From NCBI GenBank assembly GCA_956465555.1, contig OY101122.1:2243001-2307000 (forward strand): a stretch of DNA of 64,000 bases. Reading direction: 5' to 3'. Within the stretch, counting starts at the first letter, position 1. Every line of letters starts with the position of its first letter. Below the pieces are notes generated by a model. That model saw only the letters and a program-made list of their open reading frames with translations, made no database searches and was not told the origin of the DNA. The position numbers were made by a program, and so were the translations under genes. Below, in pieces: positions 46,401 through 57,555 of this stretch. Source of the DNA: Nitzschia sp. pyKryTriq1. Its lineage: Eukaryota; Bacillariophyta; Bacillariophyceae; Bacillariales; Bacillariaceae.

Positions 46401-47998
46401 GAGACAATGGCCGGTTTGCTCAAGGAGATTGTCGTTCGACGAATGGCTGCCAACACCAAAAGCGATCCTAGTCATAAACTCTTTCGGATCGAAAATCAAG
46501 CCTCCTTTTCCAAGGACGGCTCAACTGTCATATCCGAAGTGCAAGAAATCATCGAGCTGCCCCAATTTGATGCCGAAGCCGCCACGAAAGAGGGTGAAAT
46601 CGATGCGAATGCCGTGACATTGCCGGCGGAGGTCGTGGACGAGCTCCGAGAATTTGTACGCACCATTGCTTCCATGTACCACGAGAATCGTAAGTTCTGT
46701 CTGTACTGTTCTGTACTTGTTTGTCATCATCACTTCCATCCATTGACAAACAACGAACTTTTCTCGCGTTCCTGCTCTTGGTTCTAATCATTTCTCTCTA
46801 AATCCTTTTTCTTCTTTCGTGTACTCGTACAGCTTTCCATAACTTTCCTCATGCCAATCATGTGACCATGAGCGTGGTCAAGCTACTCAGTCGAATCGTC
46901 GCACCAGATGTCGAAGAAGTCCACAGTAGTCTTCATGACCACACCTACGGTATCACCTCGGATCCATTGACTCGTTTCTCTGTGGTATTGGCCGCGTTGA
47001 TTCATGACGTGGATCACATGGGAGTTCCCAATGCGCAATTGGTCAAGGAAGGCGATCCCGTGGCGGAACTTTACAATAACCAGAGTGTGGCCGAACAAAA
47101 CTCAATCGATATCGCTTGGGACTTGTTGATGGAGCCTCGCTTTATGCATCTTCGTCGTCAAATCTATACGACGGAAGCCGAGTTCAAGCGATTCCGTCAG
47201 TTGGTCGTCAATAGCGTATTGGCGACCGACATTATGGACAAGGATCTCAAGGAATTGCGAAACAAGCGTTGGGCTACAGCCTTTGCAGTGGAAGGGGATA
47301 AATCCACTCGTCAAGCTGTCAACCGCAAGGCTACGATCGTGATTGAGCACTTGATCCAAGCGTCCGATGTTGCTCATACGATGCAGCATTGGCATATTTA
47401 TCGCAAATGGAATGAGCGACTGTTCCAAGAAATGTACAAAGCGTACGAAGAGGGTCGCATGGAACAAAATCCCGCCGACAACTGGTACAAGGGCGAGATT
47501 GGATTCTTTGACTTTTACATTATTCCTCTGGCGAAAAAGTTGAAGGACTGTGGCGTGTTTGGCGTCTCGAGTGACGAGTACCTCTCGTATGCGTTGCAAA
47601 ACCGCAAGGAGTGGGAAGCTCGTGGAGAAACCATCGTGGAAACAATGGTCCGGTCGGTGAAGCGAAAAACGGTAGCACAATCTGTGTTTGCGGCCGCTCA
47701 AGCCGCCATCGACCTCCAGGGACGAGAGATTGTGGCGGACATGTCCGCTAGCTTGCGTCGGGATGCGTTGGAAAAGAGTCAACGTCGCGATCAAGTGGAA
47801 AAGAGTCCGCCGGCGCGATCCAACACCAACACCAGCAAAACATCATCATCATCATCCTCACCACGCGGCAGCGACAACCCTATCGCTACTAGTACCGCTA
47901 CTAACAAAGCACATCGAACGAGCCTGACCAACCATCGCGACGACAAAGACGACGACGACGAAGAGGACGATGAGTATGCGGTCGGTCTCAAGCAATAG
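43450..47998 (+). CDS. Receptor-type class III nucleotide cyclase fused to class I phosphodiesterase, copy 1
   Basis: Five exons: 43450-43809, 43939-45494, 45625-45832, 45930-46689, 46833-47998; 1349 residues. Layout: acidic cytoplasmic N terminus; helix 1 (ARWVFLGTLLLAAVGLSTGV, about 86-106); an extracellular domain of about 390 residues; helix 2 (HYALVVLGVFLCTALLFLLF, about 500-520); a linker (RQRDQVMETAKKQNAIVSSLF); cyclase domain (about 628-800) with metal Asp636 (FGDIAG) and Asp680 (VVGDCY), and transition-state Asn759/Arg763 (NTAARM); PDE domain (about 962-1250) with HNFPHANHV, ALIHDVDHMG, TDIMDKDL and QASDVA. Cyclase purine-selecting positions are Glu676 and Gln752; the usual PDE glutamine is Glu1183. 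It should both make and destroy a cyclic nucleotide at a membrane, under control of an external signal. Confidence 0.93.
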
Positions 47999-48805
47999 AA
48001 GGATCATTGTCATTTACTATACGGATTGAGGGGGGGGGAAGGAGGGGCTCGCTGCTTATTTTCAAATGAAATGTTAATCAAAGAGCTTGCTGCTTCAATT
48101 AGCTACCGTTGTTCTTATTCTTGTTCTTGTTCATATTCTTGTTGTTGTTGTTGTTGTTGTTGTTGTGATTCTGATGGGGAGCCGGCCGGCGTGGGTCGGC
48201 ATCAAATACGAATAATGTCCATCCAATACGACGAACTGGTACTGTACGCACCGGTACCTGGTACCGTTACTGTACAAGCACAGACCTGCTGGTACACTAC
48301 CGGTACCAGTAGAGAGAGAAACGGTGCCAGGTACTGGTAGATACTACGAATAACACGAACGATAATATATTTTTTGTCCGTGCCTCCGGCCCGGCGGGGA
48401 ATACATTATATATTGCGGGTGTCAAGCAAGTGCTCGTCCTTCACAAGGGCAATTGCAATTGCCTTCTGTGCTACTTATGAATTTCTACCCATTGATGTTT
48501 TCTGCGGAGAAAGATAAACGCTCTCGAATGAAGCTTCGCTCCTTTCCTTGTTTGTGGAAGCGCACATTGATCGTTCATTTGCATAATGTCCATCTGAATG
48601 TCTACAGTATTTTATCTTCTCGTTGAGAAGAACGACGACGACGACGACGAGCGACTTTTCATTTCATTTCATTTCATCGGATTTGATTTCATTTCATTTC
48701 TACTCGAACCTCTTTCAACTAAAAGAGAACTAACTAGCTAACTGCTAACAGAAGCAAGCAAGCAAGCATAGCAAGCAAGCATAATATAGCACCATCATCC
48801 TCGTC
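47999..48805. other. Spacer between the tandem cyclase-PDE genes
   Basis: About 800 bp with no supported gene. It contains a GTT run (48138-48163), TACCGGTAC palindromes near 48250-48305, a CGA run (48632-48650), ATTTC pentamers at 48658-48700 and AGCAAGCA repeats just before the next start. It should contain the second gene's promoter. Confidence 0.5.
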
Positions 48806-51800
48806 ATGTCGCCACCACCGCCGCAGTCGCTCAACCCCCGAGTCGCCCAAAAGAAAAGCAGCATAATGAAGCAGAAGCAGGAGCAGAAGCAGGAACAAGA
48901 ACCGAAACAACTGTCGCTCGCCAACGACTTCTCGGATGATGAATTCGAATCTTCGGGCGCGGGGCTCGGCGGCAACAACGACGATGGTGATGGCATGTCC
49001 TCCTCGGGGGCTTCCTCTTATACCGAAGGCGGAACGCCCAAGAAATACAGCGCCGTGGTAAAGCGTGTCAGAAATGTCATGGGAGATAAGGTCAAACGGT
49101 TGGGACATTTGGAACTCTTTGGTGTGACCTGGTTTGACTTTGCGGCTATTTCTTGTGCGCGATGGATCTTTATATTCGCCCTCTTGGGTGCTGCGGCAGG
49201 ACTCGCGACAGCTGTTTACTTGAAATTGCAAAATGAAGAAATTGCCAATTTCGATGAAGAAGTAAGTCACAGTATACTGATGCTACTGCTACTGCTACTG
49301 CTGCTACTACCTCTGCTTGATGGGTCAAAGAACTATGTATCGACAAGCTCACTCTCACCTTTCTATCTATCTATCTATCGATCCATCTATAGTTCGAAGA
49401 CATGGCGTTGGAAATGATCGAACTGGCCAACGCTCAAGCCTTGAGTGTCTTTAAAATCATGGCCGGTGTCACGACGACCATGACGAGCTCGATTGGTCAA
49501 AAGGCGTACAATTCCTTGTATCCACGTTCCTTTCATACCATGCCCGATATGGAACAACATTTTGGTACGGCACGAAATGCCAGCGGGGCCCTCGTCTTGG
49601 CCTATGCACCCATCGTGTTATCCAATCAACTCGGAGATTGGGCCGAATATTCCGAAGCGAATCAAGGATGGATTCAAGCGATTAACGAACAAGAATACCT
49701 TTCTCACAATACTACCTTGGCCATGAGCGACGTCCAACCCATTCTTCCATATATTTGGGATTATGCACCCGATGATGAGATCCATGCATATTTGAAAGAA
49801 TGCAAGTCCTCGGATCATGATGATCATGGTGATAATCATGCTCCGCATCGTCATCGTCATCGTGATCGTCAACGACGTGGACTGGAACAACAAGCACGAG
49901 AAGCAGAGGTGCGAATCCCCTTGCTGCCTCGCGATGGACCCTTTGCTCCGCTATGGACCTATTCGCCCGGTCCACCGGCGCAAGATACGACCAATATCAA
50001 TATGGATTTATTTGCCAAACCACGTCTGGAAGAAGCCATCAACAGTATCAACCTGGCACGACGAGCCATGTTTTTGGATGTTTGTAATTTGGCCGCTCTA
50101 TTTCTTGTGGATCATAGTCATCATCCAGATGATAAGGACGAACAGGATGAGGATGTGCATGAATTATTGGAAGCAGTCGTGGCTCATCCTGTCTTTGCCA
50201 GTTTTGATGACAATGCTCCGATTGTTGGAAATATGATTGAGATCTTTCCTTGGAGATCCTTTTTTGAAAACATTTTATCGGATCGTAAGAAACCCGTCCA
50301 TGTCGTACTCGCCAATTCGTGTGGACAAGTCGCAACCTTTTATATCACGGGTCCGACGGCGACACTCTTGGCGCATGCCGATATCCATGATGCAGTCTAC
50401 GAAGACATGGCCTTGTTTTCGGAATTTGCCGCCTTTTCGAATCCCAAGCAACAACAACAACAACAACAAGTCGATAATAAGAATATTACAACTCAAGACC
50501 AAGAAGACCAAACAACGATGATGCAAGGCATCTGTTCGTACAACATGACGGTATATCCCACTGCAGATATGGAAGAGGGATACAACACGACGCAACCACT
50601 ATGGTTTGCCATGGTCGTATTGCTCGTCTTTTTTGTCACGGCCGTGGCATTTTTCATGTTTGATCGACTCATGACTCGGCAACGAGACAATATCATTCAA
50701 ACGGCTAAGAAGCAAAACATGATCGTCTCGAGTCTCTTTCCGAAAAGTGTTCAAGCCAAAATGATGGAACAAGTCGATGCCGATCAAATGAAACTTTCCA
50801 AAGTCGGCAAGGCCGGACTTCGACAATACATTAGTAATGAAGAAAAGGGCTTTGGGAATAATAATAATATTGGAAAGCATCAGCATCCTAATCACCATCA
50901 GGCTCATTCTTCGACGACTGGGGGTGGTGGAATCATGATGGACAAGAGTAAACCGATTGCCGATTTATTTCCAGAGACTACCATTATGTTTGGAGATATT
51001 GCTGGGTAAGTCAAACAAGATGAGGAAGACAAACAAAGCTGCTGCTGCTGCTGCTGCTACTACTGCTGCTACTACTTGAAGCAGTAGTAGACGTTTCTCG
51101 TTGAACAACGACGATGCATCTACTATTGCTCAAGTAGTAGTAGTAGTAGTAGGATGATGATGATGATGATGGCTCCGTGTACTACGTTGTAACGAATACT
51201 CACCGACCCGCATCTTTCACTCTTTTTTCCCACCATTTTCTTTTCAGTTTTACGGCTTGGAGCTCGGCCCGAGAACCATCCCAAGTCTTTATCCTTCTCG
51301 AGACGATCTACCACGAGTTTGATGCTATCGCCAAGCGTCGAAGAGTCTTCAAGGTCGAAGTAGTAGGAGACTGCTACGTGGCCGTTTGCGGTTTGCCCGA
51401 TCCTCGACCCGATCATGCCGTTGTCATGGCCAAGTTTGCCAGTGAATGCATTGATGAAATGAGTCGATTGACGCAAGAACTGGAAGTCGAACTCGGTCCC
51501 GACACTACCGAACTCGCCCTTCGTGTAGGATTGCACAGTGGTCCCGTCGTTGCGGGTGTCTTGAGAGGTGAAAAGTCTCGATTCCAACTCTTTGGAGATA
51601 CAATGGTGAGTTTTGCTTCGTTCGAACGTTTGCAAGCCAATGGCCAATGGTGATGGTACCCACTTGCACGGGTATTGATACCCGTTCTTTCGTGCTACCG
51701 TTTTGTTTCTCATCCAAATCTGCTTTCATTGTTACGTTGTTAGAATACGGCGGCCAGAATGGAATCGAATGGCATTCCAGATCGTGTTCAAATCTCCCAG

Positions 51801-53664
51801 GAGACGGCCGATTTGCTGGAAGTAGCCAACAAGGGCCATTGGTTCGAAGCTCGACCGGACAAGATCCAAGCCAAGGGCAAGGGAGAGCTCACTACGTACC
51901 TTCTCAAGATTCATGGCGGCGGCGGCAGTGGCGGTGATGCAACCAACAAAAAGAAGTCAGGCTACGAATCGGATGCTCAATCCGTCGCCTCAAGCTTGAA
52001 TGGAAGCAATGATCATTATCACGATGACTCTCATGTGGCAGAAAAGCGTAACCGTATTGCGGACTGGACGGTGGAAGTCTTGACCGATCTGCTACTAGAA
52101 ATTCAAGTCCGTCGAGAGGCCTCTCAGGTCAAGCAAGAACCCACGTACAAGATTTTACAAGTCGAACAAGAGTCCACCTATCTTGGTGAGAAAACGGTGA
52201 TTGATGAAGTCAAAGAGATTATTGAGCTGCCGGAATTCAACGTTTCTGCTGCGGAACGAGAGGCCAGGATTGATAAGAACACAGTTGCACTCTCTCCCGA
52301 TGTGATTCAAGAGCTTCAAGACTTTGTCCGTACTATTGCATGCATGTACCATGATAATCGTAAGTACATGGAAACGTTTGATCGTGACAGCAGCATTCAT
52401 CGCATCTACATGACATCTCTTACCCATTATTTTGCAATTTCTCCGTCTTCTCTCACCGGCTCTACCCTATCTGCTACTACTAGCCTTTCATAATTTTCCC
52501 CATGCCAATCATGTTACGATGAGCGTGGTCAAACTGTTGAGTCGTATCCAGGCTCCCGACTTGGAGGAAGTTGGCAAGCACACTCTTCACGACCACACGT
52601 ACGGTATTACGAGTGATCCATTGACAAGATTTGCCGTCGTATTTTCGGCACTGATCCATGACGTTGACCATTTGGGTGTTTCGAATATGCAATTGGTCAA
52701 AGAAAACGATCCGATGGCAGAGCTGTATCGCAATAAAAGTGTCGCCGAGCAAAACTCCATCGATATCGCTTGGGACTTGTTGATGGAACCTCGGTTTGAC
52801 AATTTGCGTCGTCAGATCTACACAACAGAAGCCGAGTTCAAGCGCTTCCGTCAGTTGGTCATCAACACGGTCCTCGCCACGGATATTATGGACAAGGATC
52901 TCAAGGAATTGCGCAACAAGCGTTGGGCTACTGCCTTTGCAGTGGAAGGAGATAAATCCACTCGTCAAGCTGTCAACCGCAAGGCTACGATCGTGATTGA
53001 GCACTTGATCCAAGCGTCCGATGTTGCTCATACGATGCAGCATTGGCATATTTATCGCAAATGGAACGAGCGACTGTTCCAAGAAATGTACAAAGCTTGG
53101 GAGGCTGGTCGTCTCGAGACTGATCCTTCGTTGGGCTGGTACAAGGGCGAGATTGGATTCTTTGACTTTTACATTATTCCCCTCGCCAACAAATTGAAGG
53201 ACTGTGGCGTGTTTGGCGTTTCTAGTGCCGAGTACCTCTCGTACGCGACGCAAAATCGCAAAGAATGGGAAGCAAGGGGAGAAGAAATTGTCGATGAAAT
53301 GGTCAGGAACGTCAAGCGGAAGAAGGTAGCCAACTCTGTCTTTATGGCCTCTCGAGATCTGATCGACCACGAAGGGACTGAGATCGTTGCTGAAATGTCG
53401 AGGTCCTTGCGTCGATCCTCTGCAATTGAAACTACGTCTAGCTCCGAGCTACCTAAAACGAACGAGGGAAGTGGCAAGCCGCCACAATTTTCGTCGGTAG
53501 ATGCGATTCATGAAACCATGAGCGCCACTGCGTCCAATAGCAGCTCTCGAGGATTGGATCGTCAAAAGACCGAGGAGGAGGAGGAAATCATGGATTCAAG
53601 CGTCAGCCAGATCGAAGACAGCGACTACGAGGAAGAGCTCGAAATGATGCTTCAGCCAATGTAG
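48806..53664 (+). CDS. Receptor-type class III nucleotide cyclase fused to class I phosphodiesterase, copy 2
   Basis: Five exons: 48806-49261, 49393-51005, 51248-51605, 51744-52359, 52484-53664; 1407 residues. Same architecture as the upstream copy: helix 1 (ARWIFIFALLGAAAGLATAV), extracellular domain with the shared MEQHFGTARNASGA motif and a His/Arg-rich insert (HRHRHRDRQRR), helix 2 (LWFAMVVLLVFFVTAVAFFMF), cyclase domain with Asp687 and Asp731, purine positions Glu727 and Gln803, then PDE domain with HNFPHANHV, LIHDVDHLG and Glu1237 in place of the usual glutamine. Introns 1, 2 and 4 match copy 1 in position and phase. Copy 1 has an additional intron before EMSR that is absent here; copy 2 has one inside GDTM-NTAARM that copy 1 lacks. 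The N and C termini have diverged strongly, while part of the PDE domain is almost identical at the DNA level. Confidence 0.93.
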
Positions 53665-54645
53665 TACCGGTAGTAGTGGGGGTAATAGCGGTGCAATAAT
53701 ATATAACCTTGGGGGAATAACGCGGAATACTACTCTACTAGAGTAGAGCAAATATTGATACGTAAGTAGCTCCACAAGAGTACAGACTTTGAGTATACAA
53801 GTAGTGGGACGAAGAGTAGAGCTACCGGTACAAGTAGTATACTACTACTCGTACTACGAGCTTGTAGTATGGTAATTCTCCTACTACTCCTACTACTACT
53901 CTACTACTAGTAGTAGTAGTACAAAAGCATAGTAGTAGCTCTCTACTACTACAGAATAGTAGCAGAGCTTCGTGGTCGGCTGTCCTTGAACAAGAGCGAA
54001 GAGTATCATCCTACTACTACTATTACTTCATCGTCGCTGCTTTAACTCGCTATTACGGTAGAATAGTTCTAACATACTATCCTAGCTACAGTAGTAGTAG
54101 CAGTAGCAGTAGCAGTAGCTTCTGTAGTCGAGCGCCGAACGAGCAGTGGCTTCCTCATCGTCCAACTATTGCTCGACCAACAAGAAACTACTAGAAGTAG
54201 TAGTAGTAACAGGATGCTTCTACGACCAGGGCCATGCTAGTAGTAGAGTTTATCGTAAAGTAGTACTCGTACGAGTACGCCGCTGTAAGATCTCAGAGTG
54301 CTACGTGTTGGTACTACTAGTAGTAGAACCACGATTCTTGTTGTGCAAGCAGAACAAGTCTTGTGCTTGAAGAAAGAACATGTGAAAACATGAATTATGC
54401 ATGATTATGATAGTATCCCCTAGTAATATAGTACTCCTGCAGCACCGCTTGCATGATGCAGCATCTCAAGGACGAGAACTCATCGTTCGTTTCGGCAACG
54501 ACAACAACTCGACTAGTGTAGCGTTTCTTGTTGTTTCATCGTTGTCTTGTTGTAGTAGTAGTAGTCCTTGATGGTTGGTTCATGTTGTTGGTGCGAACCG
54601 GAGACGACTCTTCGGTTTCTTGGATATTGTTAGAGGACGTTCTTC
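53665..54645. other. Intergenic region, TAGTAG/CTACTA rich
   Basis: No supported gene. Very dense TAGTAG/CTACTA and CTAGTAG words (e.g. 53880-53935) and AGTAGC runs at 54090-54118. Short frames in this stretch are translations of these repeats. Confidence 0.5.
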
Positions 54646-55308
54646 TTATTGTTGTTGTTGTTGTTCTTCTTCTTCATGATCTCGAAGAGGAGGTGGAGTG
54701 CTCGTTCGAATAGGAGGGGGGAATAGAGGAGGACAACAAGAAGAAGAAAAATACTCTGCCGAAGAAGAAGAAGAATCCAAAATAGTCAAAGCCTTGTCGA
54801 GAGAGTCCGCCAGTGAAGAAGCAGGGTTGTTGTTGTTGTTGTTGTTGTTGTTGGGGGCGGAGAGTCGTCGGGATGAGGACAACGATGACGATGACTTTCG
54901 CAACGACACCCCTGATGGACTTTTCAGACGCATCGGCATGGGAGGCGGCAACGGGCAAACATGATCTTCTAATGACTTCGAAAAAGAGCTAGTTCGAACG
55001 GGGGGAAGCTTTCGTAGTAGAAAGTGATGATGATGCTGGTGCTGCTGGTGCTGCTGCTGGTGGTGGTCATGATGTTGTGGATCATCATCCTCGTCATCCT
55101 CATCATCGGCATCATCATCCTCAGTAATATTCTTCTTGCAACCAATAGTAGGAACACCGAATCGCTTCTTCAAATCCTCTTCGACCATCATATATTTTGC
55201 TCGACTGCTGCTTCTCGCATCGTCTCGTACAAGAGTTAGAACACTTGTAGCAGCGTCGTCCTCTTGACTTCTTGTTCGTAGATCCCAAAAGTAGAGTGCA
55301 AGCGCCAT
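54646..55308 (-). CDS. Small disordered protein, unnamed family B, copy 1
   Basis: Single exon, 220 residues. Related to 56890-57555 and 58280-58843. Shared features in order: an N-terminal M(S/A)L-x-x-YF-x-x-LR motif (MALALYFWDLRTRS), LVRDDA (LTLVRDDARSSSR), a (K)RFG motif, PMPMRLKSPSGVSLRK, and (S)LDKAL(T)ILD (SLDKALTILDSS). Between these are His/Gln, Asn9, Ser and acidic runs. No signal peptide, membrane span or known domain is seen. The motif-plus-homopolymer style suggests a disordered regulatory or adaptor protein with short linear motifs; this is inference. Confidence 0.7.
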   Translation of the reverse strand: MALALYFWDLRTRSQEDDAATSVLTLVRDDARSSSRAKYMMVEEDLKKRFGVPTIGCKKNITEDDDADDEDDEDDDPQHHDHHQQQHQQHQHHHHFLLRKLPPVRTSSFSKSLEDHVCPLPPPMPMRLKSPSGVSLRKSSSSLSSSRRLSAPNNNNNNNNNPASSLADSLDKALTILDSSSSSAEYFSSSCCPPLFPPPIRTSTPPPLRDHEEEEQQQQQ

Positions 55309-56492
55309 AATGATGATGATGGGAGTACTTTAACTTGTACTACTACCGGTGTGGTTTGTGAGTAAATATAATGCACAATACAACAACAACGGCAAGATGC
55401 GACGATGTACTACTAGATGAGATATTATATATGTGTTGTTGGATGTTATTAGACCGCGGCTAACAACATCATATTGGATTCTGCGGATACCGGGTATCTT
55501 GCTTTTCTTGAGTTCGTTTTTGAATGACAGTGGTTTGATGATACCTTAGTTGTTTGTTGGTATACATTAGTTTTTTGGATGTCCGCGGTCACAGAAATGC
55601 TTCCTTCTGGTTGGTATTCGTGAATGCCTATTAAATACTAAATATCAAAAGTCATATGATAAAACGAAGACCATCTTGATATTATTATTATCAACAACGT
55701 CTTGCATTCGTCCACTTGTCGCTCAGTGCCGTACTACTTGTACGTATTCGTGAATGCATCGAAAATAATATCAAAAGACATGAAGAACAACTTGATGCTT
55801 TATTATTTATCGACAAAACCATAGGGAACATGCTTCACTATAAATGAATCAAACAATAAATAATAGAGTAATGAGAGAACTCAGCGAAGGCATCTTCGAA
55901 CAAACCACCAGTTTCCTTTTTTTAAGTAGTTCTGCTTGTATGGCCTGCCTTCGTTCGCGGAGTCATTCAGCCGGAGAAATAATATCAATGGACACATTCA
56001 TACCACGTTCTCACGCCACGTACGAGTACAGTACCCGTAGGACTACCAGCCTTACCTGGTACGAGTAGAGTAGAACATACACGCCACAAGTACTACAAGA
56101 ACCCCAGCTCCTCTTACTACAGTGGTACTGCATGATCATGCTGATTCATGATGTATTCGTGGTATTCGCAACAACAATTAGCGTTTAGCGTTTAGCGTTG
56201 GTTACTGCTACTACTAATACAGCACTACTACAAGACTAATCTGATAGTAGATGAAAGGGTGCTAATTATTCTTACAGCTATGATCATGCACTTCTTCTTC
56301 TTCCTCGTCTTGCTTCTTCTTCTTCAAGAAGATGATGATGATCTAAATCGATCGAGGATCGAGGAGGACACTACTAGTAGAGTACAAGAACAAGCAGCAC
56401 CATTAGTATTACTACTACGAAGTCATGATCATGATCGACCACCAATATGCGCAATCATGTTCTTGTAGGAGCATACTACCGGTAGTAGTAGA

Positions 56493-56690
56493 CGACGAGG
56501 AGGACAAGGAGGACGAGGAGGACGAGGAGGACGAGGAGGACGAGGAGGACGAGGAGGACGAGGAGGACGAGGAGGACGAGGAGGACGAGGAGGACGAGGA
56601 GGACGAGGAGGACGAGGAGGACGAGGAGGACGAGGAGGACGAGGAGGACAAGGAGGACGAGGAGGACGAGGAGGACGAGGAGGACGAGCA
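56493..56690. repeat. 9-bp minisatellite (GAGGACGAG), about 22 copies
   Basis: Nearly perfect tandem array of GAGGACGAG with two GAGGACAAG variants. All frames through it stay open (poly Asp-Glu-Glu on plus; poly-Ser or Pro-Pro-Arg on minus), so several long frames appear here, none credible as a gene. Confidence 0.9.
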
Positions 56691-56721
56691 GCGATCACCA
56701 TGCAAAGACTAACAGCAGTAT

Positions 56722-56800
56722 TGGTAGCAAGTATCTACTCGTAGTAGTAGACTACTAGTACTGGTAGCAAGTATCTACTCGTAGTAGTAGACTACTGGTA
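56722..56800. repeat. 40-bp tandem duplication
   Basis: A 40-bp unit beginning TGGTAGCAAGTATCTACTCG and containing GTAGTAGTAGACTACTAG is repeated directly at 56722 and 56762 with one or two differences. The unit contains an imperfect hairpin (CTACTCGTAGTAGTAG). Confidence 0.75.
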
Positions 56801-56889
56801 GATTTGATTAGGAAAGAATAGCTATACAAAGAAGGCAACGTCATCGTCTATTGTAGTAGTAGCTAGTACCACATACTCAAGCGATATGA

Positions 56890-57555
56890 TTATTCACGAA
56901 CAATGGGGTCAATAACTTCTCGTGGAGAGAGAGTTCGTGTCGGTACTCGGGGTGGCGATATTCTTTTCTTGGTGGTGGGAGTAACGAAAGTTGATTCTTC
57001 TTCTCTCGTTGGGTAGGATGAACGTCTGTTGCTGGAACGACGTGGCGTCATAGGACAGCATTCGGAATCGAGTAGACAGAGCGCTTTGTCAATGGACTGG
57101 AGAAGCGAAATACTCGACGCGGAGGACGACAACGACGACGACGAAGAAGAAGAACATGATAATGTCCGTTCAAGCAGCGCCGGCACCGACTCCTGGATCG
57201 TTGTATTGTTGTTGTCGTTCTCGGAATGCAAAGTTTTGCGCAATGATCCAGCAGGACTTTTGAGGCGCATTGGCATCGATGGCGGTCGTTCACAACAGCC
57301 TTCGGACTTGGTTGAAAATGATCTGTTTCGAGCCTTGTTGTTATTGGTGGGTCGCTGCTGCTGGTATCGACACGATGATGGAGCAGTACTAATGATATTA
57401 TTAGTATGAATAATGACAATGCCGAAACGCTGAAAGTCCTCAGACTTCTTTCGGCTCACGGCGTCGTCTCGAACAAGCATAAGCTCGGCGCTCCCGGTAC
57501 CTAGTAGGCCATTGTGCTGGTTCCGAAGAGAGCAAAAGTAGAGATCGAGGGACAT
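56890..57555 (-). CDS. Small disordered protein, unnamed family B, copy 2
   Basis: Single exon, 221 residues from the ATG at 57555, chosen because MSLDLYFCSLRNQ aligns with both paralogues (the open frame continues upstream without similarity). Shared motifs: LMLVRDDAVSRKK, FQRFGI, PSMPMRLKSPAGSLRK, and SIDKALCLLDS. It ends with RISPPRVPTRTLSPREV, where SP/TP sites suggest proline-directed phosphorylation. The homopolymers differ from copy 1. No recognised domain. Confidence 0.7.
   Translation of the reverse strand: MSLDLYFCSLRNQHNGLLGTGSAELMLVRDDAVSRKKSEDFQRFGIVIIHTNNIISTAPSSCRYQQQRPTNNNKARNRSFSTKSEGCCERPPSMPMRLKSPAGSLRKTLHSENDNNNTTIQESVPALLERTLSCSSSSSSSLSSSASSISLLQSIDKALCLLDSECCPMTPRRSSNRRSSYPTREEESTFVTPTTKKRISPPRVPTRTLSPREVIDPIVRE

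Larger units (their letters stand above)
55309..56889. other. Intergenic region with repeats and a minisatellite
   Basis: No supported gene. An imperfect direct repeat, TATTCGTGAATGC...ATATCAAAAG...CTTGAT...ATTATT, is found at about 55615-55710 and 55744-55830. A TTTAGCG run is at 56180-56197, the 9-bp minisatellite at 56493-56690, and a 40-bp tandem duplication at 56722-56800. Confidence 0.5.

Noticed and set aside
43939-47998. Assignment of the cyclases as adenylate cyclases
   Set aside because: The Glu at the first purine-selecting position argues against a standard adenylate cyclase, and the Gln fits neither class, so I left the nucleotide open.
55844-56068. 74-codon plus-strand frame
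   Set aside because: Short, no recognisable domain, adjacent to direct repeats; likely chance.
56415-56705. Poly-Ser / Pro-Pro-Arg minus-strand frames
   Set aside because: They are translations of the 9-bp minisatellite, open in every frame.
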